The notes under the pieces were generated by a model that ran no database searches, was not told the DNA's origin, and worked only from the letters and a program-made list of their open reading frames with translations. Position numbers and translations under genes: made by a program. From Amycolatopsis thermoflava N1165 (lineage in GTDB: Bacteria; Actinomycetota; Actinomycetes; Mycobacteriales; Pseudonocardiaceae), in NCBI RefSeq assembly GCF_000473265.1, contig NZ_KI421511.1, positions 2,951,560-3,015,559 of the forward strand: a stretch of 64,000 nucleotides of DNA, given 5' to 3'. Shown in pieces: positions 36,828 through 46,161 of the stretch (its first letter is position 1; the number at the start of each line of letters is the position of its first letter).

Positions 36828-36853
36828 CCCCGCCTGGAAAGGAAGTCTTTTCC

Positions 36854-38287
36854 GTGACCTGCAACGCGGATCCGGTGGTGGAAACCCCGGCGGGCGCCGT
36901 GCGCGGCGTCCGCGACGACTCCGGTGAGTTCTACCGGGCCATCCCCTACGCGGCGGCGCCGATCGGCGCCCGCCGGTTCGCCGCGCCCGAGCCACACCCG
37001 GGCTGGCCGGGCGTCCGCGACGGCACGCGGCCTTCGCCCACCGCGCCCCAACCCGCCCGCGACTTCGGCAAGCTCGACATGACCCCGTACTTCGGGCCGG
37101 GCTGGATCCGGGGCGAGGAGTACCTGACCGTCGACGTCCGCACCCCCGCCGCGGACGGCGACAAGCGCCCCGTCCTGGTCTTCGTGCACGGCGGCGGATT
37201 CGTCACCGGCTCGACCCGCGCCGCGCTCTACGACGGCCGCGCGTTCGCCCGCGACGGCATCGTGCTCGTGACGGTGAACTACCGCCTCGGCATCCCCGGG
37301 TTCCTCGACCTGGACGGCGCTCCGGCCAACCGCGGGCTGCTCGACGTGCTCGCCGCGCTCGGCTGGGTCCACGACACCATCGCGGCATTCGGTGGCGACC
37401 CGGACAACGTCACGATCTGCGGCCAGTCCGCGGGCGCCACGCTCGTCGGAACGCTGCTCGCGACGCCGGAAGCGGGCGGCCTCTTCCGGCGGGCGATCAT
37501 GCAGAGCGGCAGCGGAACCGGCGCCTTCACCCCGGAACAGGCGCGACGCGTCACCACCGCGGCAGCTGCCGCGCTGGGTGCCGAACCTACCGCCGAGGCG
37601 TTCGCCGCGATCCCGGACGAGCGTTTCGTGGCGGTCCTGCCCGCGTTGACCGGACTCGACCTGCGCACCAGCACCGCCACGGACCCGCTGGCCGGCCTCA
37701 GCCCGTTCAGCGTCGTCCGCGCGGTCCAGCCCGCCGACGCTCTCGCCGACGGCCCGGCCCGTGACGTCGACCTGCTCATCGGCACCAACACCGAAGAAGG
37801 CCACCTCTACCTCGTGCCGCAGGGCACTCTGGAGACCACCACGGAGGCGGACGTGCGCGCCCTCGCCGCGCAAGTGCACCCGCACCCGGAGGCTGCGCTC
37901 GCCGCGCTACCGGAGGCGACCCCGGGCGAACTGCGCTCGGCACTGCTCGGGCAGGCCCTGTTCGGGACCGGGACGCAACGCTTGGCGCAAGCCCATGCAC
38001 GGCTTTCGGGCGGCCGCACCCACGTCTACTCGTTCGGGTACCGCTCGACCGCCCTGAATGGACGGCTCGGCGCCGCCCACACCGTCGAATTGCCGTTCGT
38101 CTTCGAGATCGCCGACGAGCCGTGGCTGCACGGTGACACCGGCCTGCTCGGCCCGGATGCCGTCCCGGACGGCCTCGCCGCCCGGGTGCACGGGACCTGG
38201 GTCTCCTTCGCCCGGACCGGGGACCCGGGCTGGGCCGCGTACGATCCGCGACGACCTGTCGCGGAGGCGCTCGGCACCCTGCGGTGA
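36854..38287 (+). CDS. Type B carboxylesterase
   Basis: This 477-residue esterase has oxyanion motif HGGGF at 112-116 and Ser192 in GQSAGA. The pattern is that of carboxylesterase/para-nitrobenzyl esterase family members, about 20-60 residues shorter than usual for actinobacterial members. A GTG start follows GGAAAGGAAG. It probably shares an operon with the metallo-hydrolase. It ends 6 bp before the convergent histidine kinase gene. Confidence 0.88.
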   Translation: MTCNADPVVETPAGAVRGVRDDSGEFYRAIPYAAAPIGARRFAAPEPHPGWPGVRDGTRPSPTAPQPARDFGKLDMTPYFGPGWIRGEEYLTVDVRTPAADGDKRPVLVFVHGGGFVTGSTRAALYDGRAFARDGIVLVTVNYRLGIPGFLDLDGAPANRGLLDVLAALGWVHDTIAAFGGDPDNVTICGQSAGATLVGTLLATPEAGGLFRRAIMQSGSGTGAFTPEQARRVTTAAAAALGAEPTAEAFAAIPDERFVAVLPALTGLDLRTSTATDPLAGLSPFSVVRAVQPADALADGPARDVDLLIGTNTEEGHLYLVPQGTLETTTEADVRALAAQVHPHPEAALAALPEATPGELRSALLGQALFGTGTQRLAQAHARLSGGRTHVYSFGYRSTALNGRLGAAHTVELPFVFEIADEPWLHGDTGLLGPDAVPDGLAARVHGTWVSFARTGDPGWAAYDPRRPVAEALGTLR

Positions 38288-38293
38288 ACAAGT

Positions 38294-39088
38294 TCAGGCG
38301 GAGCTGTCGACGGGGAAGGTGACCCGGACCGTGGTGCCCTGCCCAGGCGTCGAGGTGACGTCGACCGTGCCGCCGTGTGCGGTCACGATTCCCTCGACGA
38401 TGGCCAGGCCCAGCCCGGACGAGCCGCCGCCGTCGCGGCTGCGGCTCGGGTCGGCTCGGTAGAAGCGCTCGAACACGTGCGGCAGGTGCTCCGGCGCGAT
38501 CCCGTCGCCCTCGTCCCGCACCGCGACCAGCACGTCGCGGTCGCGGGAACTGACCGTGACGGTGACCGGCGTGCCGGGCCGGGTGTGCTGCACCGCGTTG
38601 CCGACGAGGTTGCGCAGCACCTGCTGGATGCGCGGACCGTCGCCGTCGACGACCGCTTCCGCCGCTCCGTCCAGGGTGATCTTCCGGTCGCCGCTGACGA
38701 TCCGGGCGTCGTCCACCACCTCGCCGGCCAGCTCGACCACGTCCACCGGCGTGCGGTTGAGCGGCTGGGCCGCGTCGAGCCGGGCCAGTAGCGCCAGCTC
38801 GTCGACGAGCAGCCGCATCCGGCCCACCTCGGCCTGCATCCGCGCCATGGCGTGGTCGAGCTCGTCGCGGTCGCGCAGCCCGCCCTGGACGTACAGGTCG
38901 ATCCAGCCGTGCATGGTCGTCAGCGGCGTGCGCAGTTCGTGGCTGGCGTCCGCGACGAAGCTGCGCAGCCGGTCCTGCGCCCGCTGCTGGGCGTCGTACG
39001 CCTTCTGCAGCCTGGCGCTGAGCACGGCGGCGCGCGGGCCTGCGACCAGCGCGACGAGGGCGGGCCGCCACCGGGAGCGCCAGTTCAC
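38294..39088 (-). CDS. Sensor histidine kinase lacking its sensor and HAMP regions
   Basis: This 264-residue kinase has the phospho-acceptor His50 in SHELRTPL, an N-box (LRNLVGNAVQH), G1 (VRDEGDGI) and G2 (GSSGLGLAI). Full-length homologues carry two membrane segments and a HAMP domain before the DHp helix; here only about 45 residues precede it, with one weak hydrophobic patch. The start overlaps the response regulator stop by 4 bp (ATGA), which supports the short form. It may be cytoplasmic or a decayed kinase. Confidence 0.85.
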   Translation of the reverse strand: MNWRSRWRPALVALVAGPRAAVLSARLQKAYDAQQRAQDRLRSFVADASHELRTPLTTMHGWIDLYVQGGLRDRDELDHAMARMQAEVGRMRLLVDELALLARLDAAQPLNRTPVDVVELAGEVVDDARIVSGDRKITLDGAAEAVVDGDGPRIQQVLRNLVGNAVQHTRPGTPVTVTVSSRDRDVLVAVRDEGDGIAPEHLPHVFERFYRADPSRSRDGGGSSGLGLAIVEGIVTAHGGTVDVTSTPGQGTTVRVTFPVDSSA

Positions 39089-39783
39089 CTCTGCTCCGCA
39101 CGCAGGCTGTACCCGAAGCCCCGCACGGTGCGGATCAGCGACGGGCCGCCGAAGTCGATCTTGCGGCGCAGGTTCGAGACGAACCGCTCGACCACGCCCG
39201 CGTCGCCGCCGAAGTCGTACTGCCAGACGTGTTCCAGGATCTGCGCCTTGGACACCACCCGCCCGGAGTTGATCATCAGGTAGCGCAGCAGCCGGAATTC
39301 GGTGGGTGACAGCTCGACCGGGCGCCCGCCCCTGGTCACCACGTGCCTCGTTTCGTCCATCTCCAGGTCGCCGCAGGACAACACGCCCTCCGGCACCGCG
39401 GACGGCACGCGGCGGGCGCGCCGCAACAGCGCCTCCAGCCGCGCGGCGACCTCCACCACGTCGAACGGCTTGGTGAGGTAGTCGTCGCCGCCCATGCGCA
39501 GCCCCCGCACCCGGTCGTCCAGCTCGTCGCGGGCGGTCAGGAACATCACCGGCACGTCGACGCCTCGCGAGCGCAGCAGCTGCAGCAGGTCGAACCCGTC
39601 CGTGCCGGGCAGCATCACATCCAGCACGATCGCGTCCGGTGCGCGCGCCTCGATCGCGGCCAGCGCGGCCGGCACGTCGCGGGCCGCCTCGACCTCGAAC
39701 CCGGCGAACCGCAGCGCGGACAACAGCAGCTCGCGCAAGCCCGGGTCGTCGTCCACCACGAGAACCTTGTCCACGTTGCCCAT
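39085..39783 (-). CDS. OmpR/PhoB family response regulator
   Basis: This 232-residue regulator has receiver acidic pair Asp11-Asp12, phospho-acceptor Asp55 (VLDVMLPG) and Lys in TKPFD. A winged-helix DNA-binding domain follows (LSPTEFRLLRYL, VRGFGYSLR). It partners with the truncated kinase encoded in overlap downstream. The gene diverges from the FAD oxidase gene (143 bp apart), a possible target. Confidence 0.92.
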   Translation of the reverse strand: MGNVDKVLVVDDDPGLRELLLSALRFAGFEVEAARDVPAALAAIEARAPDAIVLDVMLPGTDGFDLLQLLRSRGVDVPVMFLTARDELDDRVRGLRMGGDDYLTKPFDVVEVAARLEALLRRARRVPSAVPEGVLSCGDLEMDETRHVVTRGGRPVELSPTEFRLLRYLMINSGRVVSKAQILEHVWQYDFGGDAGVVERFVSNLRRKIDFGGPSLIRTVRGFGYSLRAEQR

Positions 39784-39926
39784 CACACCACGTCCGGCCG
39801 GGCTGCCGCGAACCTGACGGACGGCTGAGGGGTTTCCTGACGGTTGGTCCGTACCTGTGGTTCGACCGGCCCTGCCGGCCCTAACGTTCCTCTCAGGACA
39901 GTGGAAAACCAGTGGGGAGAACGGAA

Positions 39927-41546
39927 ATGCCAACACGTCGTGGATTTCTCGCCGGCACGGCAGCACTGGGCGGTGCGGCACTGGTCGGACCGACGAAGGC
40001 GGACGGGATTCCGCTCGGTCAGGCGCCGGAACCGGTCACGATCAAGCCGGGTGATCCCCGCTACGAAGACCTCGTGTTGCGCCGGACGAGCGAGCGGTTC
40101 TTCCCGCGTCCCGGTTCCTTCCGCTTGCCCACGACTACCGAGCAGGTGGTGCGGGCGGTGGCGGACGCGACGCGCGAGGGCAAGCGGGTGACCGTGCGAA
40201 GTGGTGGACACTGCTACGAGAACTTCGTCGGCGACGGCGCGGAGGTGATCATCGACCTGTCCGCGATGCGGCAGGTCACGTTCGACCGGCGGCGCAACGC
40301 GTTCATGATCGAGCCGGGCGCGACCCTGTGGGAGGTGTTCGAGCGGCTCTACCTCGGCTGGGGCGTCACCATCCCCGGCGGCCAGTGCGGCGGCGTGGCC
40401 GCGGGCGGGCACATCCAGGGTGGCGGTTACGGCCCGCTGTCCCGGAGTCTCGGCTCGGTCGTGGACTACCTGTACGCGGTCGAAGTCGTCGTCGTGGACC
40501 GGTCCGGGCGGGCACGCGCAGTGGTCGCGACCCGCGAGCAGGACGACGAGAACCGGGACCTGTGGTGGGCGCACACCGGAGGCGGCGGCGGGAACTTCGG
40601 CGTGGTCACGCGGTACTGGATGCGCTCGCCCGGCGCGACCGGTGACGATCCCGCCCGCCTGCTGCCGAAACCACCCGCGGTGACACTCGGCGCGACGATC
40701 GGGTGGCGCTGGCAGGACACCACCGAGGAGTCGTTCCACCGGCTGCTGCGCAACTACGGCGAATGGCACGAGCGCCACAGCGCGCCCGACTCGCCCTACG
40801 CCAGCCTCTTCAGCCCGATGCTGATCACCCGGCGCAACAGCGGCGCCGACCCCGGCGCGTTCATCATGGTGGCCACAATGGACGGAAGCCTGCCCGACGC
40901 GGACCGGCTGCTGCGCGACTACCTCCAGGAGATCACCGCGGGAGTCCGGGGCACGATCACGGTGGAGCCGCCGCACCGGCTGCCGTGGCTGGCGGCGGTG
41001 CAGGCCGGATCGCTCAGCCAGGAAGACGAATCCGGGATGTTCAAGGCGAAAGCCGCCTACCTGCGCAAGCGGTTCACGGATGCGCAGATCGGCACCGCCT
41101 ACCGCTACCTGACGAGCACGGACCACCGCAACGAGCGGGCTGTGCTGCTGCTGGTGCCCTACGGCGGCAGGGTCAACACCGTCGCGCCGGACGCGACCGC
41201 ACTGGCCCAGCGGGACAGCATCATGAAGGCGATCTACACCGTCACCTGGACCGACCCGGACGGCGAGCAGGCGAACCTGGACTGGATCCGGCGCTGGTAC
41301 CGCGCGATGTACCAGGACACCGGCGGTGTGCCGGTACCCAACAGCGTGAACGACGGCTCCTACATCAACTACCCGGACATCGACACCACCGATCCGGAGT
41401 GGAACAGGTCCGGAGTCGCCTGGCACACGTTGTACTACAAGGACAACTACCGGAAGCTCCAGCAGGTCAAGGCACGCTGGGACCCGCGGGACGTGTTCCA
41501 CCACGCCATGTCGGTCAGGCTGCCGGACCAGGCCGTGTCCGGCTGA
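39927..41546 (+). CDS. Tat-exported FAD-linked oxidase, berberine-bridge-enzyme type
   Basis: This 539-residue flavoprotein has a Tat signal (TRRGFLAGTAALGGAALVG, about 3-21). The PCMH FAD domain contains RSGGHCYE with His95 and GGQCGGVAAGGH with Cys154, the two positions that bind FAD covalently in bicovalent family members. A C-terminal BBE segment includes NYPDID and WHTLYYKDNY. Such enzymes oxidise sugars, alkaloids or aromatic alcohols outside the membrane with release of H2O2. An in-frame GTG lies 15 bp upstream; the ATG after GGAGAACGG is preferred. Confidence 0.88.
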   Translation: MPTRRGFLAGTAALGGAALVGPTKADGIPLGQAPEPVTIKPGDPRYEDLVLRRTSERFFPRPGSFRLPTTTEQVVRAVADATREGKRVTVRSGGHCYENFVGDGAEVIIDLSAMRQVTFDRRRNAFMIEPGATLWEVFERLYLGWGVTIPGGQCGGVAAGGHIQGGGYGPLSRSLGSVVDYLYAVEVVVVDRSGRARAVVATREQDDENRDLWWAHTGGGGGNFGVVTRYWMRSPGATGDDPARLLPKPPAVTLGATIGWRWQDTTEESFHRLLRNYGEWHERHSAPDSPYASLFSPMLITRRNSGADPGAFIMVATMDGSLPDADRLLRDYLQEITAGVRGTITVEPPHRLPWLAAVQAGSLSQEDESGMFKAKAAYLRKRFTDAQIGTAYRYLTSTDHRNERAVLLLVPYGGRVNTVAPDATALAQRDSIMKAIYTVTWTDPDGEQANLDWIRRWYRAMYQDTGGVPVPNSVNDGSYINYPDIDTTDPEWNRSGVAWHTLYYKDNYRKLQQVKARWDPRDVFHHAMSVRLPDQAVSG

Positions 41547-41716
41547 GACCCTCGCCGGTTACGAACCACGAGGCTCGAACCCGGGAAAGAACTTCCCGGG
41601 AGCTCCGTCGCGGCGTCGAAACCGCCGACGAACATCATCGCGTGCTCCACAGTAGCGATGCCGTACATGCCGGGCCGCCGCATCACGTCGGCCAGCCGGC
41701 TGGCGTTGTCCATCAT
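41447..41716 (-). pseudogene. Truncated hypothetical protein fragment opposite the FAD oxidase 3' end
   Basis: A good ribosome site (GGGAGG) precedes a start reading MDNASRLADVMRRPGMYG, with plausible composition for about 38 residues. After that it runs antisense into the FAD oxidase gene and loses gene-like character. It looks like the 5' remnant of a small conserved gene. No function recognised. Confidence 0.35.
41580..41600. terminator. Hairpin after FAD oxidase gene
   Basis: CCCGGGAA, a 5-base loop and TTCCCGGG form a perfect 8-bp stem 33 bp after the oxidase stop. No T-run follows; it is a probable terminator. Confidence 0.5.
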
Positions 41717-41861
41717 TCAGCCTCCCGACACGAACCTACCGGGTTCAGCCTCACTGCCCGTGATCGCTCGCGGAGCAGCGAGGCGATCCCGGCATTACCG
41801 AAATCTGACGAGTGCGTCGCGGCAGGTGGGCGATGGGTGGGGCGGCCATAGGGTGGCCGCC

Positions 41862-42911
41862 ATGCGGGTTCTTCTCACCGGGGGCGCTGGGTTCATCGGC
41901 TCGTGCGTTGCTGATCTGCTGGCCGCCGACGGGCATGACGTTCTGGTGCTCGATGATCTCCTTCCCCAGGCGCACGACAGCGATGCGGTGCCGGCGTACC
42001 TCGCGGGGCATCGGTTCGTTCGGGGCACTCTCACGGACGCCGGGCTGGTGCGTGATCTGCTGGACGGGGTGGACGCGGTTTGTCATCAGGCCGCCGTCGT
42101 GGGGCATGGGCTCGATCCGGCGGACGCTCCGCTCTACGCGTGGCACAACGACTACGGCACCGCGGTGCTGCTGGCTCAGATGTACACTGCCGGGGTCGGG
42201 CGGCTGGTGCTGGCCTCCTCGATGGTCGTCTACGGGGAAGGCCGCTACCGGTGCCCGGCCCACGGCCTGGTCGACCCCGCCGCTCGCACACCGGCAGCGC
42301 TGGATGCCGGCCGGTTCGAGCCGCCTTGCCCGCGCTGCGGCGCCGACCTCGAACCGCTCCTCGTGCCGGAGGACGCGCCGCTGCGGCCGCGCAGCACCTA
42401 CGCGGCCACGAAGCTCGCGCAGGAACACCTCGCCGCCGCCTGGGCGAGGCAGACCGGGGGCAGCGTGTGGGCGTTGCGCTACCACAACGTGTACGGGCCG
42501 CGGATGCCGCGCGACACCCCGTACGCCGGCGTCGCGGCGCTGTTCCGCTCCGCTCTGGAACGCGGTGAGGCTCCCACCGTCCTCGAGGACGGGCGGCAGC
42601 GGCGGGACTTCGTGCACGTCGAGGACGTCGCCGAAGCGAACCTCCGGGCACTGACCACTCCGGGCGCGCCGGGCGAGCTGGCTCCGGTCAACGTCTGCTC
42701 CGGCACCCCGCACACCGTCGGCGACCTGGCCACCGAACTGGCCCTGGCCTTCGGCGGGCCGCCCCCGGTGGTGGCCGGGGGTGCACGACCCGCCGACGTC
42801 CGGCACGTCGTGGCCGATCCGGCCCGCGCCCGCGAACTGCTGGGGTTCACCGCGAAGATCCCCTTCGCCGAGGGGATCGCGGCCTTCGCCGCCGCGCCGC
42901 TGCGTGCCTGA
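41862..42911 (+). CDS. NAD-dependent epimerase/dehydratase with cysteine-rich insertion
   Basis: This 349-residue extended SDR has GGAGFIG at 7-13 and the catalytic Tyr179-x3-Lys183 (YAATK), with RYHNVYGP downstream. It resembles UDP-glucose 4-epimerase-type sugar-nucleotide enzymes. Between the Ser-containing strand and the Tyr is an insertion (about 128-162) with Cys130, His133, Cys155 and Cys158 (CPAH and CPRC), which could bind zinc. A glycosyltransferase block follows nearby, so a sugar-nucleotide role is likely. Confidence 0.85.
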   Translation: MRVLLTGGAGFIGSCVADLLAADGHDVLVLDDLLPQAHDSDAVPAYLAGHRFVRGTLTDAGLVRDLLDGVDAVCHQAAVVGHGLDPADAPLYAWHNDYGTAVLLAQMYTAGVGRLVLASSMVVYGEGRYRCPAHGLVDPAARTPAALDAGRFEPPCPRCGADLEPLLVPEDAPLRPRSTYAATKLAQEHLAAAWARQTGGSVWALRYHNVYGPRMPRDTPYAGVAALFRSALERGEAPTVLEDGRQRRDFVHVEDVAEANLRALTTPGAPGELAPVNVCSGTPHTVGDLATELALAFGGPPPVVAGGARPADVRHVVADPARARELLGFTAKIPFAEGIAAFAAAPLRA

Positions 42912-42914
42912 GAA

Positions 42915-43961
42915 TCAGTGCGCGGCGAGCGGGAGGCGGACCTCGAACCGGCAGCCCGCGCCGTGGTTGCGTACCCCGATCCGGCCGTGATGCGCCTCCA
43001 CGAGTCCCTTCGTGATCGCCAGCCCCAGTCCCGCGCCCGCCGCGCCGGAGGGGTCCGGGGTGCGGGCCGCCGTGCCGCGGAAGGCGACGTCGAACACCCG
43101 GGCCAGCTCGTCGTCCGGGATGCCGCCACACCCGTCGTCCACGGCGAGCAGCGCGTCGCCGCCCTCGACGGCCACCCGCACGGACACCGTGCCGTCCGGT
43201 GGCGTGTGCCGGATCGCGTTGGAGACCAGGTTCTGCACGATCCGCGCCAGTTCCGGGTCGCTGCCGAACACGACCGGCCACGAGTCGGACTCGGCGCGCA
43301 CGCAGACCTGCTTCCGCCGCGCGATCGGCGCCTGCGTGGCGACCGCGTCGCTCACGACGTCCCGCAGCGGCACCGCCGACATCGACAGCCGCAGCGCTCC
43401 CGCCGTGATGCGGGAGAGCTCGAACAAGTCGGTCACCATGCCGGAGAGCCGTTCGCTCTCGCCGCTGATGCGCTGCGCGTAACCGGCGACCTCGCGCTGG
43501 TCGGAGACGATGCCGTCGGCGAGCGCCTCGGCCATCGCCCGGATCCCGGCCAGCGGGCTGCGCAGGTCGTGGCTGATCCACGCCACCAGGTCGCGCCGCG
43601 CGGCCTCGGCCATCCGCTCACGCTCACGCGCCTCGCGCTCCCACACCGTGCGCCGCGCGATGGTGCGGCCCAGCACGATCGCGGCCGGCACGGTGACCAG
43701 CCCGACGAGCAGGCACACCAGCACCATCGTGGTCATCGCCGGGGTGAACATGAAACCGCTGACGCCGAGCACGCCGGTCAGCGTCGACAGCACGGGGATC
43801 AGCACGAGCACCGTCAGCGTGGTCGCGAGCGAGCGGCGCCGCAGGACGTACAGGACCAGCCCGCCGGCGAGCGCGACCGGCAGGGCGAACAGCAGCGCCA
43901 CCGGCAGGATGTGCCAGGCGTGCAGGAGCATGTCCCGCCACGGTTCGCTCGGTTCGATCAT
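42915..43961 (-). CDS. Membrane sensor histidine kinase
   Basis: This 348-residue kinase has three predicted membrane segments (about 16-41, 44-67 and 71-98), phospho-acceptor His131 in SHDLRSPL, N-box LVSNAIRH, and ATP loops DDGCGGI and GAGLGLAI. There is almost no extracytoplasmic loop, so it may sense membrane or intramembrane signals. The start overlaps the response regulator stop (ATGA). Confidence 0.9.
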   Translation of the reverse strand: MIEPSEPWRDMLLHAWHILPVALLFALPVALAGGLVLYVLRRRSLATTLTVLVLIPVLSTLTGVLGVSGFMFTPAMTTMVLVCLLVGLVTVPAAIVLGRTIARRTVWEREARERERMAEAARRDLVAWISHDLRSPLAGIRAMAEALADGIVSDQREVAGYAQRISGESERLSGMVTDLFELSRITAGALRLSMSAVPLRDVVSDAVATQAPIARRKQVCVRAESDSWPVVFGSDPELARIVQNLVSNAIRHTPPDGTVSVRVAVEGGDALLAVDDGCGGIPDDELARVFDVAFRGTAARTPDPSGAAGAGLGLAITKGLVEAHHGRIGVRNHGAGCRFEVRLPLAAH

Positions 43962-44656
43962 GGCCGCACCGGGTCGTAGCGGTAGCCGACACCCCACACC
44001 GTCGCGATCCGCGTGGGCCTGGCCGGGTCGTCCTCGATCTTCTCGCGCAACCGGCGCACGTGGACGGTCACGGTGGACTGGTCGCCGAAGTTCCAGCCCC
44101 ACACCTTCTCCAGCAGTTCTTCGCGGGAGAACGCGGTGCCGGGCTGGGCGAGGAAGAACGCGAGCAGGTCGAACTCGCGGGTGGTCAGGGACAGCGGCCG
44201 CCCGTCGAGGGTCGCCTGGTGCGCGCTCAGCCGCAGCCGCAGGCCGCCGTCGGTGAGCACGTCGGGCGCCGGTTCGCGCGCGGGCAGCCGCGCCCGGCGC
44301 AGCACCGACATCACCCGCAGCGCGAGTTCGCGCGGGCTGAACGGTTTGGTCACGTAGTCGTCGGCGCCCAGGCGCAGGCCGGCGATGCGGTCCTCCTCCT
44401 CGCCGAGCGCGGTGAGCAGGACGACCGGCACCGCGGTGCGTTCCCGCATCCGCCGGCAGACTTCGAGGCCGCTCATGCCGGGCATCATCACGTCGAGCAC
44501 GACCAGGTCGGGTTCGCGCCCGGCGAAGCGGCGCAGCGCCTCGTCGCCGTTCCCGGCGAGTTCGACGGTGAAGCCGCCCGCTTCGAGGTAGCGCCGCACG
44601 ACGTCGCGCACCGTCTCGTCGTCGTCCACGACGAGGATGTGGCCTGTTCCAGTCAC
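43958..44656 (-). CDS. OmpR family response regulator
   Basis: This 232-residue regulator has receiver Asp55 (VLDVMMPGMSG), the switch segment VTKPFSPREL and a C-terminal winged helix (LTTREFDLLAFF, VWGVGYRY). It forms a pair with the downstream kinase. The start is GTG. It lies 7 bp from the end of the membrane glycosyltransferase-like gene upstream in the same direction, so the three may be co-transcribed. Confidence 0.92.
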   Translation of the reverse strand: MTGTGHILVVDDDETVRDVVRRYLEAGGFTVELAGNGDEALRRFAGREPDLVVLDVMMPGMSGLEVCRRMRERTAVPVVLLTALGEEEDRIAGLRLGADDYVTKPFSPRELALRVMSVLRRARLPAREPAPDVLTDGGLRLRLSAHQATLDGRPLSLTTREFDLLAFFLAQPGTAFSREELLEKVWGWNFGDQSTVTVHVRRLREKIEDDPARPTRIATVWGVGYRYDPVRP

Positions 44657-44663
44657 GTCCGCC

Positions 44664-46016
44664 CTACCAGTACGTCAGCACGAGGTGGTTCACCGCGAGC
44701 GCCGTGACGGCCTGGCCGGCCAGCCAGACCCGGCGCCGGCCCGGCAGCAGCGACACCGCGGGCACCAGCCACACCAGGAATGGTAGCCAGATCCGCTCGG
44801 TCTCGGCCTTGGACAACCCGGACAGGTCGGCCAGCGCGACGGCCAGCGCCGCCCCGGCGACCAGCAGCAGCACCGGATCGCGCCACCGCCGGACGAGCAC
44901 GGCGCGCCGTACCCCGGCGATCACCGCGGGCCCGGACGCGATCACCAGGCACGCCAGGTTCGCCCACACCCAGTAGGCGTACGGCCGCTCGGCGGCGATG
45001 CCCTGGTAGTACCGCTCGACGACGAGGTGGTAGCCGTCGAGCCACCAGAACCCGGCGAGCGCGAACACACCGGTGACGGCGAGCGCGCCGGCCACCGCCA
45101 GGGGCAGCGTGCGGGTGAGGCTCCGCCCGGCGACCGCCACCGCGAGCGCGACCGTCCCGAGCAGGACGAGCCCGTAGGACAGGAAGATCCCGAACCCCAG
45201 CACCACACCCCCGGACAACGCCGCCGGGACCGCCGAGCGCCGGCCCGTCCGGAAGGCGAGCGTCGCGTGCGCGAGCAGGGCGATGCCCACGGCGGTGACC
45301 CCGGCGAACAGCCCGTCCGCGGAGGCACCGATCCACACCGCGCCCGGGAAGAGCACCAGGAACGGCAGCGTCGCACGCGCCGCATCGGCCCGGCCCAGCG
45401 CGGACAGCGTCACCGCCACCGCGGGCACGGCCAGGCATCCGGCGAGTACGCACACCACGGCGGCCCATCCCCCGCCGGACAGGCCGAGGCGGTCGAGCCA
45501 CACGAACACCAGGGTCGCGCCCGGCGGGTGCCCGGACACGTGGGTGGTCCACGAGTCCGGCTGGAAGTCGAGGATCCGGGCAGTGAACCCGCGCAGCATG
45601 GCCGGGATGTCGTGGATGCCGGGCACCTCGCGCAGGTACTCGTTGGGGTTGGTCAGGCGCCCGGCGAGGCCGCGTTGCCAGCCATCGACGAGCGCGAGCG
45701 CGAACGTCCAGGCCAGCGCCGCGAGGTAGGACCCGGCCAGCAGCGGCCGCCACGCCGTCGTCCGCGCGAGCGACGGCCCCCAGGCCACCACCGCGCACGC
45801 CACCATGACGGCGAGCACCGTACCCGGGCCGGCGTGCGGCGGCCAGACCCCGAACAGCGGCGCGGCCGGTGCGAGGAGGGTGACCCCGGAACCGGGCCGG
45901 TTGAGGTAGGCGCCGACCGCGACGGCCACCGCGACCAGCGCGCCCGCGCACACCACGATCACCAGGTCCGCCCGGCGGCCGCTGCGCTCCGGCGCCCGCA
46001 CCGCGTCCACCCGCAC
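44664..46016 (-). CDS. Polytopic membrane protein, GT-C glycosyltransferase-like
   Basis: This 450-residue hydrophobic protein has roughly ten or more predicted membrane segments. A loop near residues 120-165 reads NPNEYLREVPGIHDIP and SWTTHVSGHPPGATL, resembling the first luminal loop of ArnT/PMT-like GT-C lipid-sugar glycosyltransferases in actinobacteria. An exact DE or DD catalytic pair is not obvious. The start is GTG. It diverges from a GT2 gene and probably acts in the same cell-envelope pathway. Confidence 0.72.
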   Translation of the reverse strand: MRVDAVRAPERSGRRADLVIVVCAGALVAVAVAVGAYLNRPGSGVTLLAPAAPLFGVWPPHAGPGTVLAVMVACAVVAWGPSLARTTAWRPLLAGSYLAALAWTFALALVDGWQRGLAGRLTNPNEYLREVPGIHDIPAMLRGFTARILDFQPDSWTTHVSGHPPGATLVFVWLDRLGLSGGGWAAVVCVLAGCLAVPAVAVTLSALGRADAARATLPFLVLFPGAVWIGASADGLFAGVTAVGIALLAHATLAFRTGRRSAVPAALSGGVVLGFGIFLSYGLVLLGTVALAVAVAGRSLTRTLPLAVAGALAVTGVFALAGFWWLDGYHLVVERYYQGIAAERPYAYWVWANLACLVIASGPAVIAGVRRAVLVRRWRDPVLLLVAGAALAVALADLSGLSKAETERIWLPFLVWLVPAVSLLPGRRRVWLAGQAVTALAVNHLVLTYW

Positions 46017-46098
46017 CTCTGTCCCCTTCCGCGCCGGCTTCGCGCACCGTAACCCGCCGGCCGCGCCGACAGCGGCGCTCGCGCGGATCCGTCAGGAG

Positions 46099-46134
46099 TC
46101 GGTAAGAATTGTCAAAGCGTCATGATTCGGTAAG
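46099..46134. promoter_or_regulatory. Direct repeat TCGGTAAG x2 in divergent promoter region
   Basis: Two identical octamers 28 bp apart start-to-start lie in the 145-bp region between the divergent membrane protein and GT2 genes. OmpR-family regulators often bind such direct repeats; the regulator at 43958 is a candidate. Inference only. Confidence 0.35.
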
Positions 46135-46161
46135 GGCCGCAACGGTTCTCAACTCTCCACC

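Noticed and set aside
44704..46052. Plus-strand open frames opposite the GT-C-like membrane protein
   Set aside because: They are low-complexity complements of a hydrophobic gene; the minus frame has clear membrane helices and the correct GC3 pattern.
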